NCBI GenBank assembly: GCA_018610125.1
Contig: JAHEOI010000277.1
Location: forward strand, 1-15,599
DNA from: Verrucomicrobiota bacterium
GTDB lineage: Bacteria > Verrucomicrobiota > Verrucomicrobiia > Limisphaerales > JAHEOI01
Direction of reading: 5' to 3'
DNA length: 15,599 nucleotides
Shown here: positions 5,875 to 12,505 of the stretch, one piece after another
Numbering within the stretch: the first letter of the stretch is position 1
How the letters are laid out: each line of letters starts with the position of its first letter
The notes under the pieces: generated by a model
Told to the model about the DNA's origin: nothing
The model's database searches: none
What the model saw: only the letters and a program-made list of their open reading frames with translations
Position numbers and translations under genes: made by a program

Positions 5875-8820
5875 ATGGAATGGCTATTCCTTGCGCTTGT
5901 CATTGGCGCGCTACTCGTGTGGTGGGTTGTGGAGGAAATCCGTCGTTTGAGGAGACGTGTCAATCAGTTGGAGATCGACTTACAACACGTATGGCGGCGA
6001 ACATCCAGGAGCTCAGAGGAGCAGGCGCGGTCTCCTGGAACGCCCCCTGGACCTTCCCCTTCAGAGCAGCAACCCCCGATAACAACGCGACGTCCCACCT
6101 CGGGCCAGGCCCGAAAGCCTTCACCGAATCCCACTCCACAAAAGCCGGCAACCGCGTCGACTCCTTCGAAATTCGCCACCACCTCGGAACCACAGCCAGA
6201 GAAATCGGCAACCTTTGGGGATTCCAGTGGTTTAACCGGCAGCCAAGGAAGGCTTCTTCGACGCCTCCTTGAAGGCCTCCATCTTTGGCCTCCGAGCTCG
6301 GCGGAATCCGGTGAGGCTCATATTGCCGCCTGGTGGACGACACGACTTGGCACCCTCCTTGCCGTTATCGCAGCGGTGTTTTTTGGGGTTTATCTCACTC
6401 AAGGAACACCCCCGTGGGTGAAGTTCCTCGAGCTCCTTGGTGCTGCGTTGGGAGTTACCGCCATCGGCTTCTGGCAGGAAAAACGGCTCCCTCAGTTTGG
6501 CGCTGTGGTGTTCGGAGGGGGATTGGCACTGACGTTCTTTGCTGTCTTCGCCGGCTATGCACTACCGCCGCTGCAAATCTTTCACGACCCTTTGGTCGGC
6601 GGGGCCGCCCAATTTGCAATCGTGGTGATCATCGCGTTCATCGGGCAATCGAGGCAAAGCTTGACCATCGTTTCAATGGCCCTGCTGCTGGGTTATGTCA
6701 GTTGCGCCTTTTCCCTTGGAAAACAATTGGATCACTTTGGCTTAATCGGATCGCTGATCCTCGCAATCGGTGGTAGCTGGTTTTATGTTACCCTTAACCG
6801 GACTCTGCCGTTCCTCATCTCGGTTGCAGGCAGCTACGCGGTCTTCGCTATTCTTCTGGTCTTGAAATTCCTCGGCGGAGCCCCGCCGCCGTTCCTTTAC
6901 GGACTCCTCTTCCTTGTCGTCACCTTCCTCTTATTTGCCTCCAGCGATCGCCTTGCCGCCAGCCGAGGGAGCATCTTGGGTAAAAATGGACGGCGAGCTC
7001 TGACCGCGTTTAACAGTTCGGCCGCGCTACTCGCAGGAGTGGTCTTTACTCGGATCTTTTACCCGGAAGCGCTTTCTACTTTTTACTTGGTCTTTGCCCT
7101 ACTGAGCTTCGGCGTTGCTACGTGGTATTGGAAGCCCCAAGTAGACCGCGTGCTTTTCGAGATTGTCTTTCTAAAGGGAGCGGGTTTGCTTGCCGCCTAT
7201 TTGATTAGCTTATTCGAGGGCAGTCTTCAGTGGCTGACCGTGGGGGTCCAAAGCGTCGGCTTACTCTGGATGGCAATCCAACGCGACAAATCCATATCCC
7301 TCGAAACCGGATTTGTCCTGGCTTGGCTGCTCGCGGCCGGGCTCTTCATATCCGATTTTTCTCCCCCATTTCACACAAGCATCGCCCCCTGGAGCATAAC
7401 CGGGATCGGCGCTATCTTCTTCGTTCTTGGATCGATCGCTCTTTTGGCGGCTCATGAACGCTGCTTCCTGAGCGTATCGATGCAACACTCCGCTTCTTCG
7501 GATCGATGGACGCTTGAAACGGTCCTCGCGGGCGTCGTGACCGTTTGCATCCTCCTCTTCTCCTGGGGGACTTTCGGCCTTGCGTTTCGGCCTTTGGCTC
7601 TTCTGGTCGGGGCTCTTGCTGCGCTTGGGGCAATGCGTGTCGCAACCAGATTCGCGTTCGTCCTAACGGGCGGCACGACGCTACTCGCTTATGGCATTTA
7701 CTGGAGTCTAACCCTTGACCAGGTATCCGGCTCCCCTCATTTAATTACAGGAGGAATCCTTTTCTTCTTCCCCATTCTGGGGGCGTTACTCTCGGTCAAG
7801 CAGGTAAAACGGGAGACGGTTGGCATTCAGTTGCTCGAAGCGATTTTGCACGTTCTCGCGCTGATGACCCTCAACCAAATCCTCTTCCAGTGGCTTGCTC
7901 CGGGAGGGTATTTTCTGGGAACCGGTTTGGTCAGTTGCGGCGTCGCGGCGTTCAGTCTAACTTATCCCTTCCGAACCTTGGGCGACCTCGCGTTTCTTCC
8001 GGCGACTCTCGGACTGATCTTTCTGGGCTCCGGGCAAGCCGGCTTTTTGGTCGACGGCTTCTCCTTGGAGTACTGGTTAACAGCCATCGTCATGGTCAGC
8101 CTGTTCACCACGTACGGCATCTCGCCCCGATTAAGGGCACGTCGAAAACTGCTTGAGCCGGCGCGCATTCACGAGTGGATTAGTGGTGTCATTACTGCCG
8201 CCATTTTGACGTTTACGCTGTTTCAAACCTTGGATTCCCCATGGCCGGTGCTCGGCTTGGCCATCTCCGGATCTCTTTTCACGCTGTTTGGATCCACAAT
8301 ATCCCCGATAGCAGGCCATTGGATCGCCGTCGGCTTGGTGGTTCTGGGACACCTTCAATCTTACGGCCTTATTTTAGCGATCTCGAGGATGCTCGAGCCG
8401 CGCCAACTGATGGCGCCTGCCATCATCCTCGCCGTCGCGACGGCCGGCAATGGACTCGCGGCATACTTTTCACAGTCAAAGCTTGGCGCTCGAACATCGG
8501 CATATGCATTGGCTTGGGGGCATAGCGTGGCGGGATTGACGCTTCTCTTCATCCTTTTTCCGATTCCAGCTTTTGAACTTCAGAAATACGCCACTGTCTG
8601 TTGGGGTATCTCTGCGATAGCCTTCTTTGTCGCCGGTCTCCTGGCTCGGCTCCAACCTTATCGCATTGTCGGATTGCTGGGCCTGGCACTCTGTCTGCCC
8701 CGAATGTTTCTATACGATATTCACGAAGCCTTGCACCGAATCATTGCATTTTCGGTCCTCGCGGTGGTCCTGCTTATTGTCGGGTACCTTTATCACCGTT
8801 TTCGCGAGCGAGTTGCGTAG
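5875..8820 (+). CDS. DUF2339 large multi-pass membrane protein
   Basis: A 981-residue protein. Residues 3-20 form one membrane segment, followed by a short charged coiled coil (EEIRRLRRRVNQLEIDLQHV, about 20-39) and a Pro/Ser/Thr-rich disordered linker to about residue 125. From about residue 150 to the end it is an almost unbroken series of hydrophobic segments, probably more than twenty helices. The stretch LGTLLAVIAAVFFGVYL (near 158-174), with the later PQFGAVVFGGGLALTFF, has the spacing and glycine pattern of DUF2339 (PF10101), whose role is unknown. The start at ATG 5875 is preferred because AGGCGAG lies about eight bases upstream and the protein opens directly with the membrane helix. 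An in-frame TTG at 5836 would add 13 polar residues. Its neighbours are transcribed toward it or away from it, so it forms a unit of its own. Its link to the glycan genes is unproven. Confidence 0.82.
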   Translation: MEWLFLALVIGALLVWWVVEEIRRLRRRVNQLEIDLQHVWRRTSRSSEEQARSPGTPPGPSPSEQQPPITTRRPTSGQARKPSPNPTPQKPATASTPSKFATTSEPQPEKSATFGDSSGLTGSQGRLLRRLLEGLHLWPPSSAESGEAHIAAWWTTRLGTLLAVIAAVFFGVYLTQGTPPWVKFLELLGAALGVTAIGFWQEKRLPQFGAVVFGGGLALTFFAVFAGYALPPLQIFHDPLVGGAAQFAIVVIIAFIGQSRQSLTIVSMALLLGYVSCAFSLGKQLDHFGLIGSLILAIGGSWFYVTLNRTLPFLISVAGSYAVFAILLVLKFLGGAPPPFLYGLLFLVVTFLLFASSDRLAASRGSILGKNGRRALTAFNSSAALLAGVVFTRIFYPEALSTFYLVFALLSFGVATWYWKPQVDRVLFEIVFLKGAGLLAAYLISLFEGSLQWLTVGVQSVGLLWMAIQRDKSISLETGFVLAWLLAAGLFISDFSPPFHTSIAPWSITGIGAIFFVLGSIALLAAHERCFLSVSMQHSASSDRWTLETVLAGVVTVCILLFSWGTFGLAFRPLALLVGALAALGAMRVATRFAFVLTGGTTLLAYGIYWSLTLDQVSGSPHLITGGILFFFPILGALLSVKQVKRETVGIQLLEAILHVLALMTLNQILFQWLAPGGYFLGTGLVSCGVAAFSLTYPFRTLGDLAFLPATLGLIFLGSGQAGFLVDGFSLEYWLTAIVMVSLFTTYGISPRLRARRKLLEPARIHEWISGVITAAILTFTLFQTLDSPWPVLGLAISGSLFTLFGSTISPIAGHWIAVGLVVLGHLQSYGLILAISRMLEPRQLMAPAIILAVATAGNGLAAYFSQSKLGARTSAYALAWGHSVAGLTLLFILFPIPAFELQKYATVCWGISAIAFFVAGLLARLQPYRIVGLLGLALCLPRMFLYDIHEALHRIIAFSVLAVVLLIVGYLYHRFRERVA

Positions 8821-9154
8821 CGAGCTTGCGTGCATCTGCGTCTCACATTTTGGCATTAACAGGTGGTGCGCTACGCCCGGCATAACGCAGACCGCCTGGT
8901 CTGCTGTGGCTTGCCGAATCTTCCTCTTCGTCGCCCTTCGTAACGCCGGGTTCGCCAAAACGGGTCGGCAGCGGAGTAGGCAAATGGCCCGTATGATGCG
9001 GCCGGAGAGAAAAAGGAAAGCTGCCGAAGCCCGCTCTTTGCCGATCAACGAAATACTTCTGTTAAAGAGCCCGGAGGGAAGCGCCCAGACAAGCTTCGCG
9101 CCATTCGAGCGCTTTCGCAGGGGATTCTCTTCTCTTTGGCGGGCGGCTTGCCGT
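8821..9154. other. Convergent intergenic region, no gene seen
   Basis: About 334 bases lie between the ends of the DUF2339 gene and sulfatase 2. Frames crossing it are arginine- and serine-rich and resemble shadow translations. It contains one perfect inverted repeat (8887-8904) and the start of a stop-codon hairpin at 9141-9163. I recognise no gene remnant. Confidence 0.55.
8887..8904. repeat. Perfect 7-bp inverted repeat
   Basis: GCAGACC (8887-8893) and GGTCTGC (8898-8904) form a hairpin with a four-base loop, about 70 bases after the DUF2339 stop codon. No T-run follows on the plus strand. It may aid 3'-end formation of that transcript or may be incidental. Confidence 0.4.
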
Positions 9155-9163
9155 TTACCGCCC
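9141..9163. terminator. Possible hairpin at the end of sulfatase 2
   Basis: GGGCGG (9141-9146) and CCGCCC (9158-9163) are inverted repeats. The TAA stop of sulfatase 2 (9157-9155) lies in the loop. A smaller nested stem (CGGC/GCCG) is an alternative fold. No T-tract follows on the minus strand, so terminator function is uncertain. Confidence 0.25.
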
Positions 9164-10714
9164 TTCCTTAGGTTTCCATTTGACCGGCACGTCGTTTTCC
9201 TGCTTCGCCCCCGGCGTGCTACGGCCATTTCGCACAATCACCCCCATTTGCTCGGTTAATTGCTTAACAAGCTTGGGCTTTTGCGCGTAAAGGTTGTTTG
9301 ACTCACCCTGGTCACGTCCAAGGTGATACAGTTGTAACGGGTGTTCGCTGCGGCCTTCTGTCCAGCCGCCGGAGCCGGCACCGAAAATGAGCTTCCAAGG
9401 CCCTCGACGGATGGCAAGCAATCCGCGTGCGGACTGATTGACAGCATAGCGCCGCACACGGCGGTCCTTGTCCCGCAAAATCGGCATAAGGCTAAAGCTG
9501 TCCTCGCCTGCGTCATCCGGAAGTTCCTGCCCGACAATCTCGGCAAAGGTGGCCATGAGATCCGCCTGATGCACCAGACGATCGGTCACCGATCCGGGAG
9601 TCACCACTCCAGGCCAACGCACGATAAAGGGAACACGGTGACCGCCTTCCCAGACATCGGACTTGTACCCGCGAAGCGGTCCGCTCGGGTAATGCCCCTT
9701 TTCCTCGAGCTCGTCGACACCGATATAGGGAGCGCACCCGTTATCGCTGGTAAAGACAACCAATGTCTCATCGGCGACACCGGCCTCCTCAAGGGCATCA
9801 AGGACTCCTCCCACCACGGCATCCGTCTCCATGACAAAGTCCGCGTAAAGATTAAGCCCACTCGCTCCTTTCCAGCGATCCGTTACCGCCAGTGGCGTAT
9901 GAGGCGAAGTGAGAGGCAAATAGAGAAAAAACGGGTTCGGCTGCTCGGCCGAAGCATGAATAAACTGAGCGGCTCGTTTTCCCAAAGTCGGTAAAATCGG
10001 TTTAAGCTTCCATCCCTCAAGGGCCGGCCCCTGGATACTCGCCTGGTTGTTTCGGAGAAGCTTCGGCTTCAGGAATTTGCTCGGGATTCCGACGGTTCGA
10101 TCATCTTCAATGAAGCAATACGGCGGCCAGTTGGGGACGTCGGTTCCAAAATACGAGTCGAATCCGCGTGTGATCGGTCCGCCTCGAATGCGTTGGGAGA
10201 ACGCCTCTTGCCATGCCTGTCGGTGCTCGGCAGTCGCCACCGCATCCTGCTTGTCTGCGCGAAAAAGGGATCGCTCCTCTTGATCAATCGGCCAATCCCA
10301 TCCAAGATGCCACTTCCCGATACAACCTGTTTTGTAGCCTTCCCGTTTTAGAAGCCCTGCCAAAGTAAGCCGATCCTCGGCGATCAATGGCGGTCCCCAA
10401 AGCCCGACGATCCCGGATTGCAAGCGTGTCCGCCAATGATATCTCCCTGTCAGTAAAGTGTAGCGCGAGGGCGAGCAAACGCCCGAGCTGGAATGCCCGT
10501 CTGTAAACCGCATCCCCTCGGCAGCGAGTCGGTCAATGTGAGGCGTGGCGATCTTGCCGCGTTCTTGATTGTAGCAGGAGACATCCCCATATCCGAGGTC
10601 GTCGGCATAAATCACGAGGATGTTGGGCCTCGACTCTCCCGCCGCCTTGGCGGGTGTGGCCCCAACCATCAGCAGCACACCAAACAACAAGCATGTCAGT
10701 TTAGATCCGGTCAT
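9155..10714 (-). CDS. Secreted formylglycine-dependent sulfatase (sulfatase 2)
   Basis: A 519-residue arylsulfatase-type enzyme for sulfate-ester hydrolysis outside the cytoplasm. The signal peptide spans about residues 1-25 (LLFGVLLMVGATPAKA). The metal-binding DD pair is at 38-39. CSPSR places the formylglycine cysteine at Cys80, followed by YTLLTGRYHWRT. Further core motifs are GKWHLG (133-138), SPHTP (270-274), TSDNG (322-326) and KSDVWEGGHRVP (351-362). The C-terminal strand domain contains LYHLGRDQGESNNL. Beyond the shared core it differs clearly from sulfatase 1: it is longer and has an insertion at about 145-180, so the two probably act on different sulfate positions or linkages. The start has a strong GAGGAG about eight bases upstream. 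It is divergent from the pseudopilin gene and is transcribed alone. The maturation enzyme is outside the window and the substrate is unassigned. Confidence 0.93.
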   Translation of the reverse strand: MTGSKLTCLLFGVLLMVGATPAKAAGESRPNILVIYADDLGYGDVSCYNQERGKIATPHIDRLAAEGMRFTDGHSSSGVCSPSRYTLLTGRYHWRTRLQSGIVGLWGPPLIAEDRLTLAGLLKREGYKTGCIGKWHLGWDWPIDQEERSLFRADKQDAVATAEHRQAWQEAFSQRIRGGPITRGFDSYFGTDVPNWPPYCFIEDDRTVGIPSKFLKPKLLRNNQASIQGPALEGWKLKPILPTLGKRAAQFIHASAEQPNPFFLYLPLTSPHTPLAVTDRWKGASGLNLYADFVMETDAVVGGVLDALEEAGVADETLVVFTSDNGCAPYIGVDELEEKGHYPSGPLRGYKSDVWEGGHRVPFIVRWPGVVTPGSVTDRLVHQADLMATFAEIVGQELPDDAGEDSFSLMPILRDKDRRVRRYAVNQSARGLLAIRRGPWKLIFGAGSGGWTEGRSEHPLQLYHLGRDQGESNNLYAQKPKLVKQLTEQMGVIVRNGRSTPGAKQENDVPVKWKPKEGR

Positions 10715-10754
10715 TGCATTTTCTCCTCGCAGAATTCCGTCGACATCACTCCGG

Positions 10755-10784
10755 ATATTACGTCAGAAAAGCACCTCAAGGCAA
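10755..10784 (-). promoter_or_regulatory. Candidate sigma70-type promoter of sulfatase 2
   Basis: On the minus strand a -35-like TTGCCT (10784-10779) and a -10-like TAATAT (10760-10755) are 18 bases apart. The start point would be near 10748, about 35 bases before the ATG, which leaves room for the GAGGAG ribosome-binding site. Confidence 0.4.
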
Positions 10785-10938
10785 GCCACCTCGATCGATT
10801 GCGACTGGCATACAAATCGCGCCCGGTCTCCCCTGTCGGAGTAACAATTCACCCGCAAAAAGGCGCACCATTCGCAAAAGGAAAGGGAAACACTCCGCTG
10901 CTTGACTTGACCGCTTCTCCCATTAGGGTAAGCAGGAC

Positions 10939-11730
10939 ATGACTGATTCATCGGGGCACAACAGGATATTCCAACACGGTGACGCAGATCCCTCAAGCGG
11001 TGGTTTTACCCTGATCGAGCTCCTAGTGGTGATTGCCATTATCGCAATCCTGGCGAGCATGCTCCTCCCCGCATTGTCTGAAGCCAAATCGAACGCCCAT
11101 CGCGTCAAATGCATGAACCACTTCAAGCAATTGGGACTCGCGATCCAAATGTATGGCGATGATAATGAAGACCGATTTCCCTTTCCCGGTTGGGGCGACG
11201 TCAAATTCAAGTCGTATTGGGCTTACAAAAACCTGGGGAATTTGGGAGCCGATTGGGACCCACCGCGTGCCATAAACGGTTACAACATAACCCAAGGCTC
11301 CCTGTGGGAGTATCTGGAAAACGCCAAAGTTTATCGATGTCCGACCGACTACACGAACAATGCCCTTTGGCGGGCTCGGGGACAGAAAGTGACCACCTAT
11401 ATCATGAATGGGTCTGTTCGGGAATTCAACCGAAGGCCGATCCCGTTCAAACGATCGGCCTTCCGACGCTCTGACGCTATCATCATGTGGGAGCCGGACG
11501 AGGCCACTCCGTTTTGGTTTAACGATACTTCGAGCTTTCCAGGTGAAGGATTCACGCGGCGGCATAGCAACGGAGGCCATGTCCTGTCGCTCGACGGGCA
11601 TGTCGAATACATGAAGCGTCGGGAGTACTTCCGCCTCTCCGGATTCAGTGGCGGCAGCAACCCGGATCCCGGTATTGCCAACCTCCCCAACCGAATATGG
11701 AACAATCCCGCCTCGCAAGACGGGACATGA
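10939..11730 (+). CDS. Type II secretion pseudopilin-like protein with H-X9-DG motif
   Basis: A 263-residue protein. The prepilin cleavage site is GGFTLIELLVVIAI, with cleavage expected after Gly22, N-methylation of Phe23 and the conserved Glu27 at position +5. The hydrophobic stalk runs through ILASMLLPAL to about residue 46. Near the C-terminus His209 is followed nine residues later by Asp219-Gly220, the H-X9-DG signature of prepilin-like proteins common in Planctomycetota, Verrucomicrobiota and Lentisphaerota. Cys58 and Cys134 (YRCPTD) could form a disulfide. These proteins occur in many copies per genome and are thought to be processed by prepilin peptidase; their individual roles are unknown. 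The 22-residue leader is long and polar for this class. I see no alternative start closer to the cleavage site. AGGA lies unusually close to the ATG. It has no downstream gene on its strand in the window. Confidence 0.88.
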   Translation: MTDSSGHNRIFQHGDADPSSGGFTLIELLVVIAIIAILASMLLPALSEAKSNAHRVKCMNHFKQLGLAIQMYGDDNEDRFPFPGWGDVKFKSYWAYKNLGNLGADWDPPRAINGYNITQGSLWEYLENAKVYRCPTDYTNNALWRARGQKVTTYIMNGSVREFNRRPIPFKRSAFRRSDAIIMWEPDEATPFWFNDTSSFPGEGFTRRHSNGGHVLSLDGHVEYMKRREYFRLSGFSGGSNPDPGIANLPNRIWNNPASQDGT

Positions 11731-11863
11731 GCCCCGGGAACCGCACCGCAAAATCAAGCTTGGGGCTGTTACTTCCGGCATCAAGTTCCCGAAAAATTCT
11801 GAGCCTTCGCAGGATAACTGACGCCTCTGGCTGACGGCAGCATTGCACGCATGTCAGTAACAT

Positions 11864-11878
11864 ACGCTGAGCGAGCGT
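11864..11878. repeat. Small hairpin downstream of the pseudopilin gene
   Basis: ACGCT (11864-11868) and AGCGT (11874-11878) pair around GAGCG, about 135 bases after the pseudopilin stop codon, followed by TATTC. It is too weak and too distant to be called a terminator with confidence. Confidence 0.25.
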
Positions 11879-11946
11879 TATTCAGGCTTACAGTTTAACT
11901 GGAGCGGTGATCCAAGGGCGTCCGAGACTCAAAAAACTTTTTTGGC

Positions 11947-11972
11947 CGGATGAACGCGGATGAGACGGGGAT
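11947..11972 (+). repeat. Short helically spaced CGGATGA repeat
   Basis: CGGATGA occurs at 11947-11953 and again exactly ten bases later at 11957-11963. A degenerate third GGAT follows at 11969-11972. It resembles the degenerate GGAT-with-10-base-spacing repeats often seen between genes in environmental bacterial genomes. Confidence 0.35.
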
Positions 11973-12041
11973 AGCGCTGCAGCGACAGTTTTCGGATCCG
12001 TAGCCGTCCGCCCGTCCGAGAACGCAATTTGAACGATTTTG

Positions 12042-12100
12042 GCCCTCACTCGCCATTTGTACACCCTCTCCCATCAGATGGGAGAGGGGAGGGTGAGGGC
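12042..12100. repeat. Nested REP-like palindrome
   Basis: The inner arms CCCTCTCCCATC (12064-12075) and GATGGGAGAGGG (12077-12088) are perfect 12-bp inverted repeats around one A. Outer arms GCCCTCAC (12042-12049) and GTGAGGGC (12093-12100) also match perfectly, with unequal spacers. The design and central TCAGA match the half element at 5656-5690. It is a dispersed extragenic palindrome, possibly mobilised by an outside transposase. Confidence 0.75.
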
Positions 12101-12174
12101 TCATTCCTCGAACTCTGGGGGTCTCCCGGCGGGCCAAAGCCTAATACCGTTCGGAAAATGCTCATCTCTGACTC

Positions 12175-12350
12175 GCCCTTACAGGGCTTGAGCTCGTCTG
12201 CGTTTCGGTTCCCAGGGTGGAACCCTGGGCTATGTTGACCCGCACCTTTGGCGCTCTCGATTCACAATGCCCCAACGGGGCAATTCAATGTAGCCTAGGG
12301 CTCAGCACTAGGTGTGCAGGCGCCGACACACAACAAAGCCCTGAAAGGGC
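12175..12350. repeat. Cluster of five short hairpins
   Basis: Five inverted repeats follow each other. The first is GCCCT/AGGGC (12175-12187, loop TAC). The second is CCCAGGGT/ACCCTGGG (12211-12229, loop GGA). The third is TGCCCC/GGGGCA (12268-12282, loop AAC). The fourth is CCTAG/CTAGG (12294-12312, imperfect). The fifth is GCCCT/AGGGC (12338-12350, loop GAA). The first and last share the same arms, and four of the five loops are three bases long. The order and the strings between them look like a repeat cassette and not coding DNA. Similar GCCCT-GAA-AGGGC and CCCAGGG-CCCTGGG strings are known to me from other environmental genomes. Confidence 0.7.
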
Positions 12351-12433
12351 GCTTCAAAACCATTTCTCCCGAATTTCCGAATGGCATTGGGGCCAAAGCC
12401 CAACCTGTTTCTGTAGTAATAGTCCGGGATCTC

Positions 12434-12451
12434 GCGGTTCTGATGAACCGC
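12434..12451. repeat. 7-bp inverted repeat downstream of the DUF1501 gene
   Basis: GCGGTTC (12434-12440) and GAACCGC (12445-12451) form a perfect stem with the loop TGAT, about 55 bases past the DUF1501 stop codon on the minus strand. It could end the DUF1553-DUF1501 transcript, but no T-run follows on that strand. Confidence 0.35.
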
Positions 12452-12505
12452 TCCCCGTGACGGCAGGCAGGCCGCCCGCCCCCCTCCTTCCTGATCGACG
12501 TTCAA

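Larger units (their letters stand above)
11731..12505. other. Repeat-rich non-coding region
   Basis: A stretch of 775 bases between the convergent pseudopilin and DUF1501 genes with no family-like coding sequence on either strand. It contains a hairpin at 11864-11878, helically spaced GGAT repeats near 11947-11972, a nested palindrome at 12042-12100, a row of five small hairpins at 12175-12350 and a 7-bp inverted repeat at 12434-12451. This density of short repeats is unlike the rest of the window and marks it as a landing or decay zone. Confidence 0.7.

Noticed and set aside
8627..9259. Long plus-strand frame running out of the DUF2339 gene across the spacer into sulfatase 2
   Set aside because: It is out of phase with DUF2339, antisense to sulfatase 2, rich in Arg/Ser/Cys and lacks any family motif, so it is a shadow frame.
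10902..10930. TTGACT with a downstream TAGGGT as a pseudopilin promoter
   Set aside because: The -10 match is poor (three of six) and the start point would fall almost on the ATG, leaving no room for a ribosome-binding site.
11931..11943. A-run followed by T-run as an intrinsic terminator
   Set aside because: The stem would be only A-T pairs with one base between, with no GC-rich hairpin before the T-run.
12175..12350. Hairpin row as a CRISPR array or integron attC site
   Set aside because: The units are unequal, spacing is irregular, arms differ from unit to unit, and there are no cas genes, integrase or attC core sites.
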